Made by a program: the position numbers and the translations under genes
The notes under the pieces: model-generated
Told to the model about the DNA's origin: nothing
What the model saw: only the letters and a program-made list of their open reading frames with translations
Database searches by the model: none
DNA from: an uncultured Alphaproteobacteria bacterium
GTDB lineage: Bacteria; Pseudomonadota; Alphaproteobacteria; HIMB59; GCA-002718135
Reading direction: 5' to 3'
Length of the DNA: 64,000 nucleotides
Assembly (NCBI GenBank): GCA_902521315.1
Contig: CABYRH010000002.1
Span: 84,076-148,075, forward strand
Shown: one piece after another, positions 8,924 to 21,008 of the stretch
How the letters are laid out: each line of letters starts with the position of its first letter
How positions within the stretch are numbered: the first letter of the stretch is position 1

Positions 8924-9456
8924 TGAATAAAGCAAGATGGTACGTCCTTCATGCCTATTCAGGTTATGAAAAAAAAGTTGCTGACAGCATCTTAGACCAA
9001 GCAACAAAACTTGGAATTAAAGAGCATATTGAAGAAATATCTGTTCCTGTTCAAAATATTGTTGAAGTAAAAAGAGGTGTAAGGGTTAATACAGAAAGAA
9101 AGATATTTCCTGGTTATATACTTATTAAAATGAGTTTAAATGATGATACCTGGCATATTATTAAAACAACCCCAAAGTTAAGTGGTTTTTTAGGTAACAA
9201 AGGCAAACCAGTTCCAATTAGTAATGCTGAAGCAAAAAGAATATCTGAACAAGTTATTGATGGTGTAGAAAAATCAAGACCTGCAATAATGTACGATGTT
9301 GGAGAGCAAGTAAAAGTAATAGATGGACCTTTTGCATCATTTAATGGAGAGGTCGAACAAATAGATGAAGAAAAAGCAAGATTAAGAGTGGCAGTTTCAA
9401 TTTTTGGACGATCAACACCTGTTGATTTAGAATATTCTCAGGTAGAAAAGGTATAA
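8923..9456 (+). CDS. nusG: Transcription termination/antitermination factor NusG
   Basis: 177 aa, usual length. The N-terminal NGN domain (ARWYVLHAYSGYEKKV, and GYILIKMSLND) binds RNA polymerase. The C-terminal KOW domain (EQVKVIDGPFASFNGEVEQ, about residues 125-143) contacts Rho or ribosomal S10. It sits between secE and rplK, as in nearly all bacteria. Confidence 0.98.
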   Translation: MNKARWYVLHAYSGYEKKVADSILDQATKLGIKEHIEEISVPVQNIVEVKRGVRVNTERKIFPGYILIKMSLNDDTWHIIKTTPKLSGFLGNKGKPVPISNAEAKRISEQVIDGVEKSRPAIMYDVGEQVKVIDGPFASFNGEVEQIDEEKARLRVAVSIFGRSTPVDLEYSQVEKV

Positions 9457-9459
9457 AGT

Positions 9460-9888
9460 ATGGCTAAAGAAATTCTAGGTTTAATTAAATTACAAATTCC
9501 AGCTGGAGGAGCAAACCCCTCACCTCCTGTTGGTCCTGCGCTTGGACAAAGAGGTTTGAACATAATGGATTTTTGCAAAGCATTTAATGATAAAACAAAA
9601 GATTTAGAAAAAGGCGCTCCCATTCCAGTTATTATCACAGCATATAAAGATAGAAGTTTCGACTTTACTACAAAATTACCACCAGTAAGTTTTTATCTTA
9701 AAAAAGCAGCAAAAATAAAAAAAGGAAACTCAACTCCTGGAAGAACATTAGTAGGTAAAGTATCGATGCAAGATATTGAAAAAATTGCTAAAGAAAAAAT
9801 GCAAGATCTAAATGCTATTGATCTGGACGGTGCTAAGAATATGGTTAAAGGGTCTGCTATTTCAATGGGTATGGAGGTAGTGGGTTAA
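9460..9888 (+). CDS. rplK: 50S ribosomal protein L11
   Basis: 142 aa, full length. The N-terminal domain has the proline-rich [20 protein letters not shown], and the C-terminal rRNA-binding domain is intact. L11 builds the GTPase-associated centre with L10 and L12. It follows nusG by three bases, and its stop overlaps the rplA start by one base. Confidence 0.99.
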   Translation: MAKEILGLIKLQIPAGGANPSPPVGPALGQRGLNIMDFCKAFNDKTKDLEKGAPIPVIITAYKDRSFDFTTKLPPVSFYLKKAAKIKKGNSTPGRTLVGKVSMQDIEKIAKEKMQDLNAIDLDGAKNMVKGSAISMGMEVVG

Positions 9889-10577
9889 TGAAAATAACAA
9901 AAAATAGAAAACAGATGCTAAATAATTTTGATAATACTAAGGTTTATGAGCCACTTGAAGCAATTAAAATTTTAAAGGAAAAATCTTATGTAAAGTTTAA
10001 AGAAACAATTGATATTTCAATTAATCTTGGAATTGACAGTAACAAAACTGATCAAAATATTAAGGGCGTTGTAAAACTTCCTAATGGAACAGGAAAAGAT
10101 TTAAAGGTTGCAGTAATTGCAAATGAGGATAAACAAAACGATGCTAAAAGTAATGGTGCAGATTTGGTAGGCAGCGATGATTTGATTGAAACAATTTCTA
10201 ATTCAAAGATAGAATTTGATGTTCTAATTGCAACTCCAGATATGATGCCTAAATTAGGTAAAGTAGCAAAAATACTGGGTCCAAAAGGATTAATGCCAAA
10301 TCCTAAACTTGGAACTGTAACTAATGAAATTTCTAAATCAGTAAAAGACGCTAAATCAGGTCAAGTTAAATTCAAAAATGATAAATCTGGTATCGTTCAT
10401 GCTGGTGTTGGCAAACTGGATTTTAGTGAAGAGGATTTGTTAGAAAACATTAAAGCATTTTATTCTTCAGTTAGTAAAAGTAAACCCGATGCTGTTAAGG
10501 GTTCTTTTGTTAAAAAGGTTACCATAGCTTCAACTATGGGAGTTGGATTAATTATTAACCAAGCAAGCTTGCGTTAA
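9888..10577 (+). CDS. rplA: 50S ribosomal protein L1
   Basis: 229 aa, usual length. The L1 signature KILGPKGLMPNPKLGTV is present (about residues 126-142). It forms the L1 stalk at the E site. In other bacteria L1 represses the rplK-rplA unit by binding its own mRNA; no matching operator was sought here. It is followed by the structured rplJ leader. Confidence 0.99.
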   Translation: MKITKNRKQMLNNFDNTKVYEPLEAIKILKEKSYVKFKETIDISINLGIDSNKTDQNIKGVVKLPNGTGKDLKVAVIANEDKQNDAKSNGADLVGSDDLIETISNSKIEFDVLIATPDMMPKLGKVAKILGPKGLMPNPKLGTVTNEISKSVKDAKSGQVKFKNDKSGIVHAGVGKLDFSEEDLLENIKAFYSSVSKSKPDAVKGSFVKKVTIASTMGVGLIINQASLR

Positions 10578-10588
10578 TTAATCCAAAA

Positions 10589-10743
10589 GATGATCTTTGA
10601 TCATCACCTGTCAAAGACTGCAGGAGCTTTGAGCTTAATATCCTGCATAGACTGAAGCGAGTCATTGATTTGCTTCTTGACAGGCTTTAAATTAGTTTGG
10701 TGGTCAAACTAATTTTAGCTAATATTGGATCTTTGGGATCCAA
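10589..10743 (+). ncRNA. L10-leader-like structured RNA upstream of rplJ
   Basis: The 183-bp gap between rplA and rplJ folds into a set of nested helices by eye. GATGATC/GATCATC (10589-10605) comes first. An outer helix CCTGTCAA (10607-10614) pairs with TTGACAGG (10677-10684) and encloses GCAGGA/TCCTGC (10620-10625 with 10641-10646) and GAAGC/GCTTC (10654-10658 with 10672-10676). This junction is what is expected of the autoregulatory site where the L10-(L12)4 complex binds to repress rplJL. Two further hairpins follow, 10689-10715 (11-bp stem) and 10724-10744 (8-bp stem), which could act as attenuator or ribosome-site switch. Confidence 0.75.
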
Positions 10744-10760
10744 TTAAAACCGAGGTTGAC

Positions 10761-11282
10761 GTGAAACGTTCTGAAAAAAAAGATTTTGTAAGTAATCTCA
10801 AAGAAGACTTTTCAAATGCTTCTTCTGTAATTGTAGCTGAATATTCTGGGCTAACAGTGAATGAAACAGAGCAACTCAGAAAAGAAATGAGGGAAAATGG
10901 TGCAAAATTTAAAGTGACTAAGAACAGACTCACTAAACTTGCTATATCTGAAACTCAATTTAAAGATATTTCTGAGCTTTTTAAAGGCCCAACAGCAATT
11001 GCTTATTCTGTTGATGCAGTAGCACCAGCAAAAGTAGCGGTTAGTTTTGAGAAAAAATTTGAAAAGTTTAAAATTATTGGTGGAGGTTATAATGGTGAGA
11101 AAATTGATAAAGAAAAAATTGATTTTCTTGCAAAATTACCTTCTTTAGATGAGTTAAGAGGAAAAATAATAGGATTAATATCTGCACCTGCTCAAAAGAT
11201 AGCTTCAATAACAATTGAACCTGGAGCACAAATTGCAAGATTAATTAGTTCTAACAGTAGCAATAAACAAGAGTCGAACTAG
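10761..11282 (+). CDS. rplJ: 50S ribosomal protein L10
   Basis: 173 aa from a GTG start. The frame is open back to an ATG at 10725, but that ATG lies inside a leader hairpin. The GTG at 10761 has a GAGG five bases before it, and the product then begins VKRSEKKDFV, aligned with the usual L10 start. L10 anchors the L12 dimers on the 50S stalk (C-terminal helix rich in Ile/Ala) and with them represses its own mRNA through the leader above. Confidence 0.95.
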   Translation: MKRSEKKDFVSNLKEDFSNASSVIVAEYSGLTVNETEQLRKEMRENGAKFKVTKNRLTKLAISETQFKDISELFKGPTAIAYSVDAVAPAKVAVSFEKKFEKFKIIGGGYNGEKIDKEKIDFLAKLPSLDELRGKIIGLISAPAQKIASITIEPGAQIARLISSNSSNKQESN

Positions 11283-11299
11283 GTAATAAGGAGAAATAA

Positions 11300-11677
11300 A
11301 TGGCTGATTTAAATAAAATTGTGGAAGATCTATCTTCTTTAACTGTACTTGAGGCAGCTGAACTAAGTAAATTACTTGAAGAAAAATGGGGTGTATCTGC
11401 TGCTGCGCCAGTAGCAGTGGCCGCAGCTCCAGCTGCAGGTGGTGGAGAAGCAGCAGCAGAAGAGAAGACAGAATTTGATATTGAATTGTCTGAATCTGGA
11501 TCTAATAAAATTGCTGTTATCAAAGAGGTTCGTACTATCACTGGACTTGGCTTAAAAGAAGCAAAAGATCTAGTCGAAGGTGCTCCAAAACCACTTAAAC
11601 AAGGAGTAAAAAAAGAAGAAGCTGAAGAAATGAAAAAAGCATTGGAAGCAGCTGGCGCTAAAGTTACATTAAAATAA
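11300..11677 (+). CDS. rplL: 50S ribosomal protein L7/L12
   Basis: 125 aa stalk protein. It has an N-terminal dimerisation domain, an Ala/Pro/Gly-rich hinge (about residues 35-52) and a C-terminal factor-binding domain with [24 protein letters not shown] sequence. AAGGAG precedes the ATG at good spacing. It follows rplJ by 17 bases, matching the need for extra L12. Confidence 0.99.
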   Translation: MADLNKIVEDLSSLTVLEAAELSKLLEEKWGVSAAAPVAVAAAPAAGGGEAAAEEKTEFDIELSESGSNKIAVIKEVRTITGLGLKEAKDLVEGAPKPLKQGVKKEEAEEMKKALEAAGAKVTLK

Positions 11678-11708
11678 TAAGTAGGCCTTTAAAAAAAGGC
11701 CTACTTAT
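11677..11708 (+). terminator. rplL-rpoB intergenic hairpin (attenuator or processing site)
   Basis: A perfect 14-bp inverted repeat (11677-11690 with 11695-11708) around an AAAA loop, with core AGTAGGCCTTT. No U-run follows the stem, so it is not a textbook intrinsic terminator. In E. coli the same gap holds a partial terminator and an RNase III site that reduce rpoBC expression relative to ribosomal proteins. A similar role is inferred. Confidence 0.65.
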
Positions 11709-11733
11709 ATGAGTTTGTTAAAAAAGGAGAAAA

Positions 11734-14700
11734 ATGAGTTTAGACCATGTTAATTTAAAAAAAATTAGAAAATCTTTTGGAAAAATACCTCTCGTTACTT
11801 CATTGCCAAATTTAGTAGAAGTTCAAAAAAGATCATTCGACAATTTTTTACAATTAAGATCTGATCCTGACAAAAGAGAAAACACTGGTCTTCACTCAAT
11901 TTTCAAATCAGTATTTCCGATTCACGATTATACGGAAAGAGCTTCTGTAGATTACGTTAGTTATAATCTTGGTGTACCAAAATATGACGTAGAAGAATGC
12001 TCACAAAGAGGACTAACATATGGAACTCCATTACTTGTTAACTTTAGGCTTGTTATTTGGGATATAGACGAAATAGCCGGAACTAAATCTGTAAGAGATA
12101 TTAAGGAGCAAGAAGTGTATATGGGAGATATTCCTCTTATGACTAAAAATGCTACATTTGTAGTAAATGGCACAGAAAGAGTAGTAGTTAGTCAAATGCA
12201 TAGATCACCTGGAGTATTTTTTGATCATGACTATGGAAAAACACATACAAGTGGTAAATATCTCTTTAATGCTAGAATAATTCCATATCGTGGTTCTTGG
12301 CTGGATTTTGAACATGATGCAAAAAATAACATACATGCAAGGATAGACAGAAAAAGAAAGTTCCCTGTCACTACCTTGTTTAAGTGTCTGCTAAGTAATA
12401 TGTCAGAAAAATATATTAAAGAATGTGAAGATAATAAAATTGAACCTGATTCAAAAAGAATTCTTGGTATGACAGGTGAGGAAATTCTATCAATTTTTTA
12501 TAACAATATCGTTTATAAAAAAAATGATTACGGATGGGCATTTAAAGAAGACCTTTCTTTTTTCAAAGCTAAGATTTTAAATTTTGACCTATTAGATTCA
12601 AAAAATGGAAAAATTATTATTTCTAAAGGTACAAAAGTTAATCAAAAAATAATTAATGATTTAAAGAAGAAAAACATTTCTAATTTAACTATAAATGAAG
12701 AATCATTAATTGGTTTTTTTATATCTTCAGATATTATTGATGAAAAAACTGGCAAAATATATTTTGAAGCAGGATACGAAATTGATGATATCTTTTTACA
12801 GTTTCTAAATGATAATAAAATTAGCAAAATTGACATCCTTAAATCTGATAATATTGAAATAGGCTCATACATAAGAAATACCCTTCAGTCAGATAAAGCA
12901 AGATCAAGAGAAGAAGCGCTTTTTGAGATCTTTAAAATATTGAGACCTGGTGAGCCTCCTACAATTGAAACTGCAGAAAACCTTTTTAACAATCTTTTCT
13001 TTAATTCAGATAGATATGATTTATCTTCAGTTGGCAGATTAAAAATAAATGCAAAGTTTAAAAAGAACTCTCCTATTGAACAAAGAGTTATTGATAAGAG
13101 TGATATTTTAGATGTTGTAAAACATATGCATAATCTTATTGATGGAAAAGGTGAAATTGACGATATTGATCATTTGGCTAACCGCAGAGTGCGTTCAGTT
13201 GGTGAACTTCTAGAAAACCAATACCGTATTGGTTTATTAAAAATGGATAGGGCGATTAAAGAAAGATTAAGTTCATTAGAGGTAGATAACATCATGCCTC
13301 AAGATATTATTAACGCAAAACCTGTTGTTGCCTCAATAAAAGAATTTTTTGGACTTAGTCAGCTCAGTCAATTTATGGATCAAACAAATCCATTAAGTGA
13401 AATTACACATAAACGAAGAGTATCTGCACTAGGTCCAGGTGGCTTAAATAGGGAGCGGGCAGGGTTTGAAGTAAGAGATGTACACCAAACTCATTATGGA
13501 AGAATTTGTCCGATCGAAACACCAGAAGGAGCAAACATTGGCTTGATTAATAGCTTAGCATCTTATTCAAGAATTAATAAATATGGTTTTATAGAAACCC
13601 CATATAGAATTGTAACTGGAGGTAAAGTTACTGATAATGTTATTTATCTAAGTGCAATAGATGAAGAAGATTTCGTAATAGCGCAAGCAAATGCAGATGT
13701 TGATTCAAAAGGTAGGTTTGCTAATCAAATTGTTAGTTGCAGAAAGAATGGAGAATTTATTAATGTAGATGTTGACGCAATAGATTTAATGGATGTCTCT
13801 CCTCAACAATTGGTTTCGGTTGCCTCATCTTTAATTCCTTTTCTTGAAAATGATGACGCCAATAGAGCTCTGATGGGTTCGAACATGATGAGGCAAGCAG
13901 TTCCATTAATAAAACCAAAAGCTCCATTAGTTGGTACTGGTATGGAATACACAGTAGCTAATGACAGTGGATCAACCATTGTAGCTAAAAGAGAAGGAAT
14001 AGTAGATCAACTTGATTCAAATAGAATAGTAATTAGAATAACTGATAAAAATGATAAGACTTTGAATAAAATTGACATTTACAATTTATCTAAATTTCAG
14101 AGATCTAATCAAAACACATGCATTACACAGCGTCCGCTTGTGAATGTTGGAGATAAAATCTTGAAAAATCAGGTAATAGCAGATGGTCCAGCAACCGATT
14201 TAGGTGAACTTGCTCTTGGTAGAAATGTGCTAGCAGCATTTATGCCATGGAATGGCTATAACTTTGAAGACTCAATTTTAATATCAGAGAAAGTTGTTCA
14301 AGATGATGTTTTTACCTCTATTCATGTTGAGGAATTTGAAGTAATGTCAAGAGATACAAAACTGGGCCCAGAGGAAATTACAAGAGATATTCCAAATGCG
14401 AGTGAAGAGATGCTTGTAAACCTAGATGAAACAGGCATTGTTTACGTAGGGGCTGAAGTTAACTCAGGAGATATACTGGTTGGTAAAGTTACTCCAAAGG
14501 GTGAATCTCCTATGACACCTGAAGAGAAATTACTTAGAGCCATTTTTGGAGAAAAAGCTGCAGATGTAAAAGATACTAGTTTAAGAGTTCCTCCGGGAGT
14601 CAAAGGAACAGTGGTTGAAATAAGGGTTTTTTCTAGAAGAGGTATAGAAAAAGATGAAAGAGCAATAAGCATAGAGAATAATCAAATTGAAGTAATCGCT

Positions 14701-15939
14701 CGTGATAGAGATGATGAGTTAAATATTTTAGAAAAAAGTTTTGGGAATCACCTTAGAGAATTGCTTAACAATCAAACTTATATTTCTGGGTTTGATTCTT
14801 TTAAAAAAAATACCCAGATAAAATATGATCAACTAGAAAGTCTAAGTTTAAGCGAACTTTTAAAGATAAATATATCAGATGAGAAAAAAAATAATCAGAT
14901 AGAATCATTAGTAAAAAATTATGAAAATCAACTTGGAAATATAAATCAAAAATTTGAAAATAAAATTGACAAGATTCAAAGTGGTGATGAGCTACTTCCT
15001 GGAGTATTAAAGTTAATCAAGGTATTTATCTCAGTAAAACGTAAACTTCAACCAGGTGATAAAATGGCAGGAAGACATGGAAATAAAGGAGTAATTTCAA
15101 AAATATGTCCTGTTGAAGATATGCCATATCTTGAAGATGGAACTCCTGTCGACATTGTCTTAAATCCACTAGGAGTACCAAGTAGAATGAATATTGGCCA
15201 AATTTTAGAGACTCACCTAGGATGGGCCTCTGCATCATTAGGTAAACAAGTAAAAATAATGTTAGAAAAAATAAAATCAGAAGGTCAAACTAATAACTTA
15301 AGAAATAAGTTACTAGAAATTTATGATTTAGAAAGCCATCAAAAAATTATAAAAAATATGAATGATGATGAGATTTTAGAGTTAGGAAATAATTTAAAAG
15401 ATGGTATTCCATTTGCTACACCTGTTTTTGATGGAGCTAAAGAGAAGGATATAACTAATCTACTATCTATATCAGGTGTATCAGGTACTGGTCAGGAAAT
15501 TCTATATGATGGTATTACTGGTCAAAAATTTGAGAGACCAGTAACTGTTGGCTACATGTATATGTTAAAACTACATCATCTAGTCGATGAAAAAATACAT
15601 GCTAGATCAATCGGACCATATAGTTTAGTAACTCAACAACCACTTGGAGGTAAAGCACAATTTGGAGGTCAAAGATTTGGTGAAATGGAAGTATGGGCAC
15701 TAGAAGCTTATGGAGCTGCATACACATTACAGGAAATTTTAACAATTAAATCAGATGATGTCGCAGGTAGAACCAAAGTTTATGAATCAATAGTTAAAGG
15801 TGATAATAATTTTGAGTCTGGAACCCCAGAGTCTTTCAATGTTATGGTAAAGGAATTAAGATCTCTTGGTTTAAATCTTGATTTTAAGGAAAACTTAAAA
15901 GAAAATAATCTATCTAACCTAATAGGAACAAATGAATAA
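11734..15939 (+). CDS. rpoB: RNA polymerase beta subunit
   Basis: 1401 aa. Recognisable blocks include the rifampicin-region residues [50 protein letters not shown], the C-terminal [13 protein letters not shown] active-site segment, and [19 protein letters not shown]. An AAGGAG-type site precedes the ATG. The stop overlaps rpoC by eight bases, giving coupled translation of the two large subunits. Confidence 0.99.
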   Translation: MSLDHVNLKKIRKSFGKIPLVTSLPNLVEVQKRSFDNFLQLRSDPDKRENTGLHSIFKSVFPIHDYTERASVDYVSYNLGVPKYDVEECSQRGLTYGTPLLVNFRLVIWDIDEIAGTKSVRDIKEQEVYMGDIPLMTKNATFVVNGTERVVVSQMHRSPGVFFDHDYGKTHTSGKYLFNARIIPYRGSWLDFEHDAKNNIHARIDRKRKFPVTTLFKCLLSNMSEKYIKECEDNKIEPDSKRILGMTGEEILSIFYNNIVYKKNDYGWAFKEDLSFFKAKILNFDLLDSKNGKIIISKGTKVNQKIINDLKKKNISNLTINEESLIGFFISSDIIDEKTGKIYFEAGYEIDDIFLQFLNDNKISKIDILKSDNIEIGSYIRNTLQSDKARSREEALFEIFKILRPGEPPTIETAENLFNNLFFNSDRYDLSSVGRLKINAKFKKNSPIEQRVIDKSDILDVVKHMHNLIDGKGEIDDIDHLANRRVRSVGELLENQYRIGLLKMDRAIKERLSSLEVDNIMPQDIINAKPVVASIKEFFGLSQLSQFMDQTNPLSEITHKRRVSALGPGGLNRERAGFEVRDVHQTHYGRICPIETPEGANIGLINSLASYSRINKYGFIETPYRIVTGGKVTDNVIYLSAIDEEDFVIAQANADVDSKGRFANQIVSCRKNGEFINVDVDAIDLMDVSPQQLVSVASSLIPFLENDDANRALMGSNMMRQAVPLIKPKAPLVGTGMEYTVANDSGSTIVAKREGIVDQLDSNRIVIRITDKNDKTLNKIDIYNLSKFQRSNQNTCITQRPLVNVGDKILKNQVIADGPATDLGELALGRNVLAAFMPWNGYNFEDSILISEKVVQDDVFTSIHVEEFEVMSRDTKLGPEEITRDIPNASEEMLVNLDETGIVYVGAEVNSGDILVGKVTPKGESPMTPEEKLLRAIFGEKAADVKDTSLRVPPGVKGTVVEIRVFSRRGIEKDERAISIENNQIEVIARDRDDELNILEKSFGNHLRELLNNQTYISGFDSFKKNTQIKYDQLESLSLSELLKINISDEKKNNQIESLVKNYENQLGNINQKFENKIDKIQSGDELLPGVLKLIKVFISVKRKLQPGDKMAGRHGNKGVISKICPVEDMPYLEDGTPVDIVLNPLGVPSRMNIGQILETHLGWASASLGKQVKIMLEKIKSEGQTNNLRNKLLEIYDLESHQKIIKNMNDDEILELGNNLKDGIPFATPVFDGAKEKDITNLLSISGVSGTGQEILYDGITGQKFERPVTVGYMYMLKLHHLVDEKIHARSIGPYSLVTQQPLGGKAQFGGQRFGEMEVWALEAYGAAYTLQEILTIKSDDVAGRTKVYESIVKGDNNFESGTPESFNVMVKELRSLGLNLDFKENLKENNLSNLIGTNE

Positions 15940-18900
15940 AGAACTTACAAATATTTTTAATCAGAATCAAGGTGTTCAAAATTTCAATAGCCTTAAAATA
16001 TCTATAGCAAGTCCAGATGATATTAGGTCATGGTCATTTGGTGAAATCAAAAAACCTGAAACAATTAATTACAGAACATTTAAACCTGAAAAAGACGGCC
16101 TATTTTGCTCCAGAATTTTTGGACCAGTAAAAGACTATGAGTGCTTATGCGGTAAATACAAAAGAATGAAATTTAGAGGAATTATTTGTGAAAAATGTGG
16201 AGTTGAAGTTACTTTATCAAAGGTAAGGAGAGATAGAATGGGTCATATAGAATTAGCTGCTCCAGTTTCTCATATTTGGTTCATGAAGTCTCTGCCGAGT
16301 AGAATAGCTACACTTTTAGATATGACAATAAAAAATTTAGAAAAAGTGCTCTATTTTGAGCAGTTTATCGTTGTTGAGCCAGGTCTTACAGATTTAAACA
16401 AAGGTGAAATAATTTCAGAAGAACAATATATTGAGTATCAAGATGAGTATGGAGAAGATTCGTTTAATGCTGCTATTGGAGCTGAGGCTATAGAACAAAT
16501 GCTTCTTAGTATTGACCTCCAAGCTGATTATGACCAATTGAAAATTGATCTTACTGAAACCAAATCAGAACTGAAAAAAACTAAAATTACTAAAAGATTA
16601 AAACTCATAGAGTCATTTATTCTTTCAAAAAACAAACCAGAATGGATGATCATGAGAGTTTTACCCGTAATTCCACCTGAATTAAGACCATTAGTTCCAC
16701 TTGATGGAGGTAGATTTGCAACCAGTGATTTAAACGATTTATATAGAAGGGTAATTAATAGAAACAATAGATTGAAAAGATTAATTGATTTGAGAGCTCC
16801 TGACATAATAATAAGGAATGAAAAAAGAATGCTTCAAGAGTCTGTTGACGCATTATTCGATAACGGAAGAAGAGGTAGAGTAATAACATCTACTAATAAA
16901 AGACCACTTAAATCATTGTCTGATATGCTTAAGGGTAAACAGGGAAGATTTAGACAAAATCTATTAGGGAAAAGAGTTGATTATTCAGGAAGGTCAGTAA
17001 TTGTTGTAGGTCCTAATCTTAAACTGCATCAATGTGGTATTCCAAAAAAAATGGCTCTTGAGCTTTTCAAACCGTTTATATTTCATAAACTTGATATTTA
17101 CGGTTGGGCAAATACGATTAAAGCAGCAAAAAAACTTGTTGAAAAAGAAGATCCCAGAGTATGGGATATTCTGGAAGAAGTTATCAGAGAACATCCTGTT
17201 CTTTTAAATAGAGCGCCAACTTTACATAGACTTGGTATTCAAGCCTTTGAACCAATTTTAATTGAAGGTAAATCAATCCAATTACATCCACTGGTGTGTA
17301 CAGCTTTTAATGCTGACTTTGATGGTGACCAAATGGCAGTTCATGTTCCGTTAAGTCTTGAAGCTCAGCTTGAAGCAAGAGTACTGATGATGAGCACAAA
17401 TAACATTTTACATCCAGCAAGTGGCAAACCAATTATTGTTCCTTCTCAAGATATTATTTTAGGAATTTATTATTTATCAATAATGAGAGACAAACAAATA
17501 GGGGAAGGACGAAGTTTTGTTGATTTAAATGAAATATTAAAAGCTTTAGAAAATAATGACATTACACTTCATTCAAAGATCATAGCAAGAATAGAAACGT
17601 ATGAAGGTAATTTATCTAAAGTTGAAACTACTCCCGGGAGGATGATACTGGGAAATATTCTACCTAAGAACAAAAATATAAACTTTGAAATTATAAATAA
17701 AGTTCTTACAAAAAAAGAAGTTAGTAACATAATTGATTCAGTTTATAGATTCTGCGGACAAAAAGAGACTGTCCTATTTGCTGATCATATTATGCAAATC
17801 GGATTTAAATATGCTGCAATAGCTGGTATTTCATTTGGTAAAGATGATCTTATTATTCCATCTGACAAAAATGATCTTTTGAATACTACGCAGTTAAAAG
17901 TTCAAGAATATGAAGACCAATATCAAGATGGATTAATTACTCAAGGAGAAAAATATAATAAAGTAGTTGATGCTTGGTCAGAGTGTACCAATAGAGTTGC
18001 TGACAAAATGCTGGATGTAATTTCTAGTCCTTCTGATGATCAGCCCATTAATTCTGTTTATATGATGGCACACTCAGGAGCTCGAGGATCTGCGGCCCAA
18101 CTAAAACAATTATCGGGAATGAGAGGTTTAATGGCTAAACCTTCTGGTGAAATTATTGAGAATCCAATTAAATCAAATTTTAAAGAGGGTCTATCGGTTC
18201 TAGAGTATTTTACTTCCACTCATGGAGCTCGTAAAGGTCTTGCTGATACAGCTCTTAAAACAGCCAGTAGTGGATACTTAACAAGAAGATTGGTAGATGT
18301 AGCCCAAGATGCAGTCATTAGAGAATTAGATTGTAATACTAAAAAAGGTGTATTAGTTGAAGAAATAGTTGAATCAGGAAATATAACCTCACCTTTAACT
18401 GAAAGAATATTAGGTAGAACGCCAGTTGAAAATATTGTTGATGAAAACCAAAATACTATTGTTAATTCAGGAGAAATTATCTCTGAAAAACATTTAGAAT
18501 ATATATCAAAACTAGGATTGAGATCTTTAAAAATAAGATCAGTGCTCACTTGTGAGACAGAAGATGGAATATGTTCAATTTGTTATGGTAGAGATCTAGC
18601 AAGAGGAACTCCTGTTAATATAGGTGAAGCTGTGGGTATTATAGCTGCACAATCAATTGGAGAACCTGGTACTCAATTAACTATGAGAACATTTCATATT
18701 GGTGGAGCCGCAAGTTCTTCCGTTGAACAATCTAATGCAACTGCAGCGGTTTCGGGAACTATTCAATTAGAGAATTTTAAAATAATTGAAGATAAATTTA
18801 AAAACAAAATTGTTTTAAGTAGAAATGCAAAAATAAATATTATTAATGAAAATGATAAAAAATATACATCTATTATACCTTTCGGCTCAAAGATACTGGT

Positions 18901-20050
18901 CAATAATGGTGATAAAGTCGAAAATAATCAACTATTAGCAGAATGGGATCCTTACACATTACCAATAATTGCTGAAAGAAATGGTTTTGTAAAGTATCTT
19001 GATTTGAAACAAGGAATTTCATTTAGAGAATCAATTGATGATACTACTGGAATTTCTAGTAAAATAGTAATTGATTGGAGTCAGAATCAGAAGAGTAAGA
19101 ATTTTAAACCTGCCATTAATATATTAGATAATCCATCAGATGATAAAATTGAGGAAGAAAATTTATCAAATTATCCAATGTCTATTGATTCTATCTTAAG
19201 TGTAGAAGATGGCCAAGAGGTCTATGCTGGTCAAGTCATAGCTAGAATACCAAAAGAATCATCTAAAACAAAAGATATTACAGGAGGTTTACCTAGAGTT
19301 GCTGAATTGTTTGAAGCGAGAAAACCAAAAGATCCAGCAATTATGTGTGAAATTGATGGTAAAATTTCATTTGGCAAAGATTACAAAAATAAAAGAAGAG
19401 TTATCATCACTTCTTTAGATGAAAAGGAAAGTTTTGAAACTCTGATACCTAGATCAAAATATTTAAACGTGCAAGAAGATGATTTCGTTAAAAAAGGTGA
19501 CATTCTTGTAGAAGGAACTCCTGTTCCTCATGATATTTTAAGAATCTTAGGTGTTGAAGAATTGGCAAGATATCTTGTGAGAGAAGTTCAGTCTGTTTAC
19601 AAACTTCAGGGTGTTTACATTAATGATAAACATATTGAAACTATTGCGAGACAAATGCTACAAAAAGTTCTTGTAAAAGACCCAGGCGACTCGAATTTAA
19701 TAGCTGGTGAGCAAATTCAAAAAAGAGATGTTTTAAGAATTAATAATACTTTATCCAATGAAAGTAAAAAAGAAGTTGTTTACGAACCTGTTCTACTGGG
19801 AATAACTAAAGCAAGTTTACAAACAAATTCATTTATTTCTGCTGCTTCATTTCAAGAAACTACCAAGGTACTAACCGATGCCGCTACTCTTGGTAAGATT
19901 GACACGCTAAATGGCCTTAAAGAGAATGTAATAGTTGGTAGGTTAATTCCAGCAGGCACTGGAAAAATGACTTCAGATTATGAAAATATTGCTTTTGAAA
20001 GAGATCAAGAAATAATTGATAAAAATAAGTCAGAAAATATAGAAAATTAG
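15932..20050 (+). CDS. rpoC: RNA polymerase beta' subunit
   Basis: 1372 aa. The N-terminal zinc site has cysteines in [13 protein letters not shown] and CEKCGVEV. The catalytic magnesium loop [16 protein letters not shown] is intact. The second zinc site is [19 protein letters not shown], and the trigger-loop and bridge-helix region [19 protein letters not shown] follows. It ends the rpl-rpo operon; the str operon has its own leader 107 bp later. Confidence 0.99.
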   Translation: MNKELTNIFNQNQGVQNFNSLKISIASPDDIRSWSFGEIKKPETINYRTFKPEKDGLFCSRIFGPVKDYECLCGKYKRMKFRGIICEKCGVEVTLSKVRRDRMGHIELAAPVSHIWFMKSLPSRIATLLDMTIKNLEKVLYFEQFIVVEPGLTDLNKGEIISEEQYIEYQDEYGEDSFNAAIGAEAIEQMLLSIDLQADYDQLKIDLTETKSELKKTKITKRLKLIESFILSKNKPEWMIMRVLPVIPPELRPLVPLDGGRFATSDLNDLYRRVINRNNRLKRLIDLRAPDIIIRNEKRMLQESVDALFDNGRRGRVITSTNKRPLKSLSDMLKGKQGRFRQNLLGKRVDYSGRSVIVVGPNLKLHQCGIPKKMALELFKPFIFHKLDIYGWANTIKAAKKLVEKEDPRVWDILEEVIREHPVLLNRAPTLHRLGIQAFEPILIEGKSIQLHPLVCTAFNADFDGDQMAVHVPLSLEAQLEARVLMMSTNNILHPASGKPIIVPSQDIILGIYYLSIMRDKQIGEGRSFVDLNEILKALENNDITLHSKIIARIETYEGNLSKVETTPGRMILGNILPKNKNINFEIINKVLTKKEVSNIIDSVYRFCGQKETVLFADHIMQIGFKYAAIAGISFGKDDLIIPSDKNDLLNTTQLKVQEYEDQYQDGLITQGEKYNKVVDAWSECTNRVADKMLDVISSPSDDQPINSVYMMAHSGARGSAAQLKQLSGMRGLMAKPSGEIIENPIKSNFKEGLSVLEYFTSTHGARKGLADTALKTASSGYLTRRLVDVAQDAVIRELDCNTKKGVLVEEIVESGNITSPLTERILGRTPVENIVDENQNTIVNSGEIISEKHLEYISKLGLRSLKIRSVLTCETEDGICSICYGRDLARGTPVNIGEAVGIIAAQSIGEPGTQLTMRTFHIGGAASSSVEQSNATAAVSGTIQLENFKIIEDKFKNKIVLSRNAKINIINENDKKYTSIIPFGSKILVNNGDKVENNQLLAEWDPYTLPIIAERNGFVKYLDLKQGISFRESIDDTTGISSKIVIDWSQNQKSKNFKPAINILDNPSDDKIEEENLSNYPMSIDSILSVEDGQEVYAGQVIARIPKESSKTKDITGGLPRVAELFEARKPKDPAIMCEIDGKISFGKDYKNKRRVIITSLDEKESFETLIPRSKYLNVQEDDFVKKGDILVEGTPVPHDILRILGVEELARYLVREVQSVYKLQGVYINDKHIETIARQMLQKVLVKDPGDSNLIAGEQIQKRDVLRINNTLSNESKKEVVYEPVLLGITKASLQTNSFISAASFQETTKVLTDAATLGKIDTLNGLKENVIVGRLIPAGTGKMTSDYENIAFERDQEIIDKNKSENIEN

Positions 20051-20070
20051 TAAATTTTTGGTATATCTGC

Positions 20071-20097
20071 TTGACTTTGTCTTAATCAATTTATAAA
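20071..20097 (+). promoter_or_regulatory. Candidate promoter of the str operon
   Basis: TTGACT (20071-20076) and TATAAA (20092-20097) are 15 bases apart in the 106-bp gap after rpoC. Downstream, CCTACGA (about 20102-20108) can pair with TCGTGG (about 20121-20126) with one bulge, a small leader hairpin. AAAGGA precedes the rpsL ATG. Confidence 0.5.
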
Positions 20098-20156
20098 GAC
20101 CCCTACGATTTGTTAAAGGTCGTGGAGTAAATCCAAACACTTAACTAAAGGATAAA

Positions 20157-20528
20157 ATGCCAACTATAAACCAACTTGTTAGAAAAGGTAGATCAACTGT
20201 CAAAAAGAGAAATAAAGTACCTGCTCTAGATAAAAGCCCTCAAAAAAGAGGTGTTTGTACAAGAGTTTATACAACCACACCAAAAAAACCAAATTCTGCA
20301 CTTAGAAAAGTAGCAAGAGTTAAACTAACTAATGGTCAAGAAGTTTCTGCATATATTCCAGGTGAAGGACACAATCTACAAGAACATTCAGTAGTATTAA
20401 TAAGAGGTGGTAGAGTTAAAGATCTACCTGGAGTTAGATACCATATACTTAGAGGTACGCTCGATACACAAGGAGTATCTTCAAGAAAACAAAGAAGATC
20501 ACTCTATGGAGCAAAAAGACCCAAATAA
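20157..20528 (+). CDS. rpsL: 30S ribosomal protein S12
   Basis: 123 aa, usual length. The decoding-centre segments [18 protein letters not shown] and [13 protein letters not shown] are intact. The lysines whose substitution gives streptomycin resistance elsewhere are present, so the sequence is of the sensitive type. First gene of the str operon, two bases before rpsG. Confidence 0.99.
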   Translation: MPTINQLVRKGRSTVKKRNKVPALDKSPQKRGVCTRVYTTTPKKPNSALRKVARVKLTNGQEVSAYIPGEGHNLQEHSVVLIRGGRVKDLPGVRYHILRGTLDTQGVSSRKQRRSLYGAKRPK

Positions 20529-20530
20529 TT

Positions 20531-21001
20531 ATGTCTAGAAGAAGAGCAGCTGAAAAAAGAACAATACTTCCTGATCATAAATTCAAGGACTTAGTTTTAG
20601 CTAAATTTATGAATAGAATAATGCTTGATGGTAAAAAATCTACTTCAGAAAAAATCGTTTATGGTGCTTTTGACTTAGTATCAAAAAAAACTGATAAAGA
20701 AGCCATAGAATTTTTTCACGAAGCATTAAATAATGTAAAACCATCTTTAGAAGTACGATCCCGAAGAGTTGGTGGCGCAACATACCAAGTACCTATGGAA
20801 GTTAGACCAAAAAGAGCTCAAACACTTGCAATGAAATGGATAGTTGACTCTGCAATTAAAAGAAATGAAAAAACAATGAAAGAGAGAGTCGCAAACGAAA
20901 TAATTGATGCATTTAATAATAAAGGCAATGCAGTAAAAAAAAGAGAAGAAACTCATAAAATGGCAGATGCAAATAGAGCATTTTCTCACTTCAGATGGTA
21001 A
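20531..21001 (+). CDS. rpsG: 30S ribosomal protein S7
   Basis: 156 aa, usual length. [10 protein letters not shown] start, the conserved [19 protein letters not shown] block and the C-terminal [18 protein letters not shown] are present. S7 nucleates assembly of the 30S head and lines the E site. It is seven bases upstream of fusA. Confidence 0.99.
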   Translation: MSRRRAAEKRTILPDHKFKDLVLAKFMNRIMLDGKKSTSEKIVYGAFDLVSKKTDKEAIEFFHEALNNVKPSLEVRSRRVGGATYQVPMEVRPKRAQTLAMKWIVDSAIKRNEKTMKERVANEIIDAFNNKGNAVKKREETHKMADANRAFSHFRW

Positions 21002-21008
21002 TTTATAA

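Noticed and set aside
11251-11541. Minus-strand open frame of 96 codons over rplL
   Set aside because: Alanine-rich shadow of the rplL hinge region; no ribosome site and fully inside a certain gene.
18220-18549. Minus-strand open frame of 109 codons inside rpoC
   Set aside because: Antisense shadow of a conserved coding region with no homology-like features.
20747-20989. Minus-strand cysteine-rich frame inside rpsG
   Set aside because: Composition is the reverse complement of Lys/Met/Ala-rich S7 helices; not a metal-binding protein.
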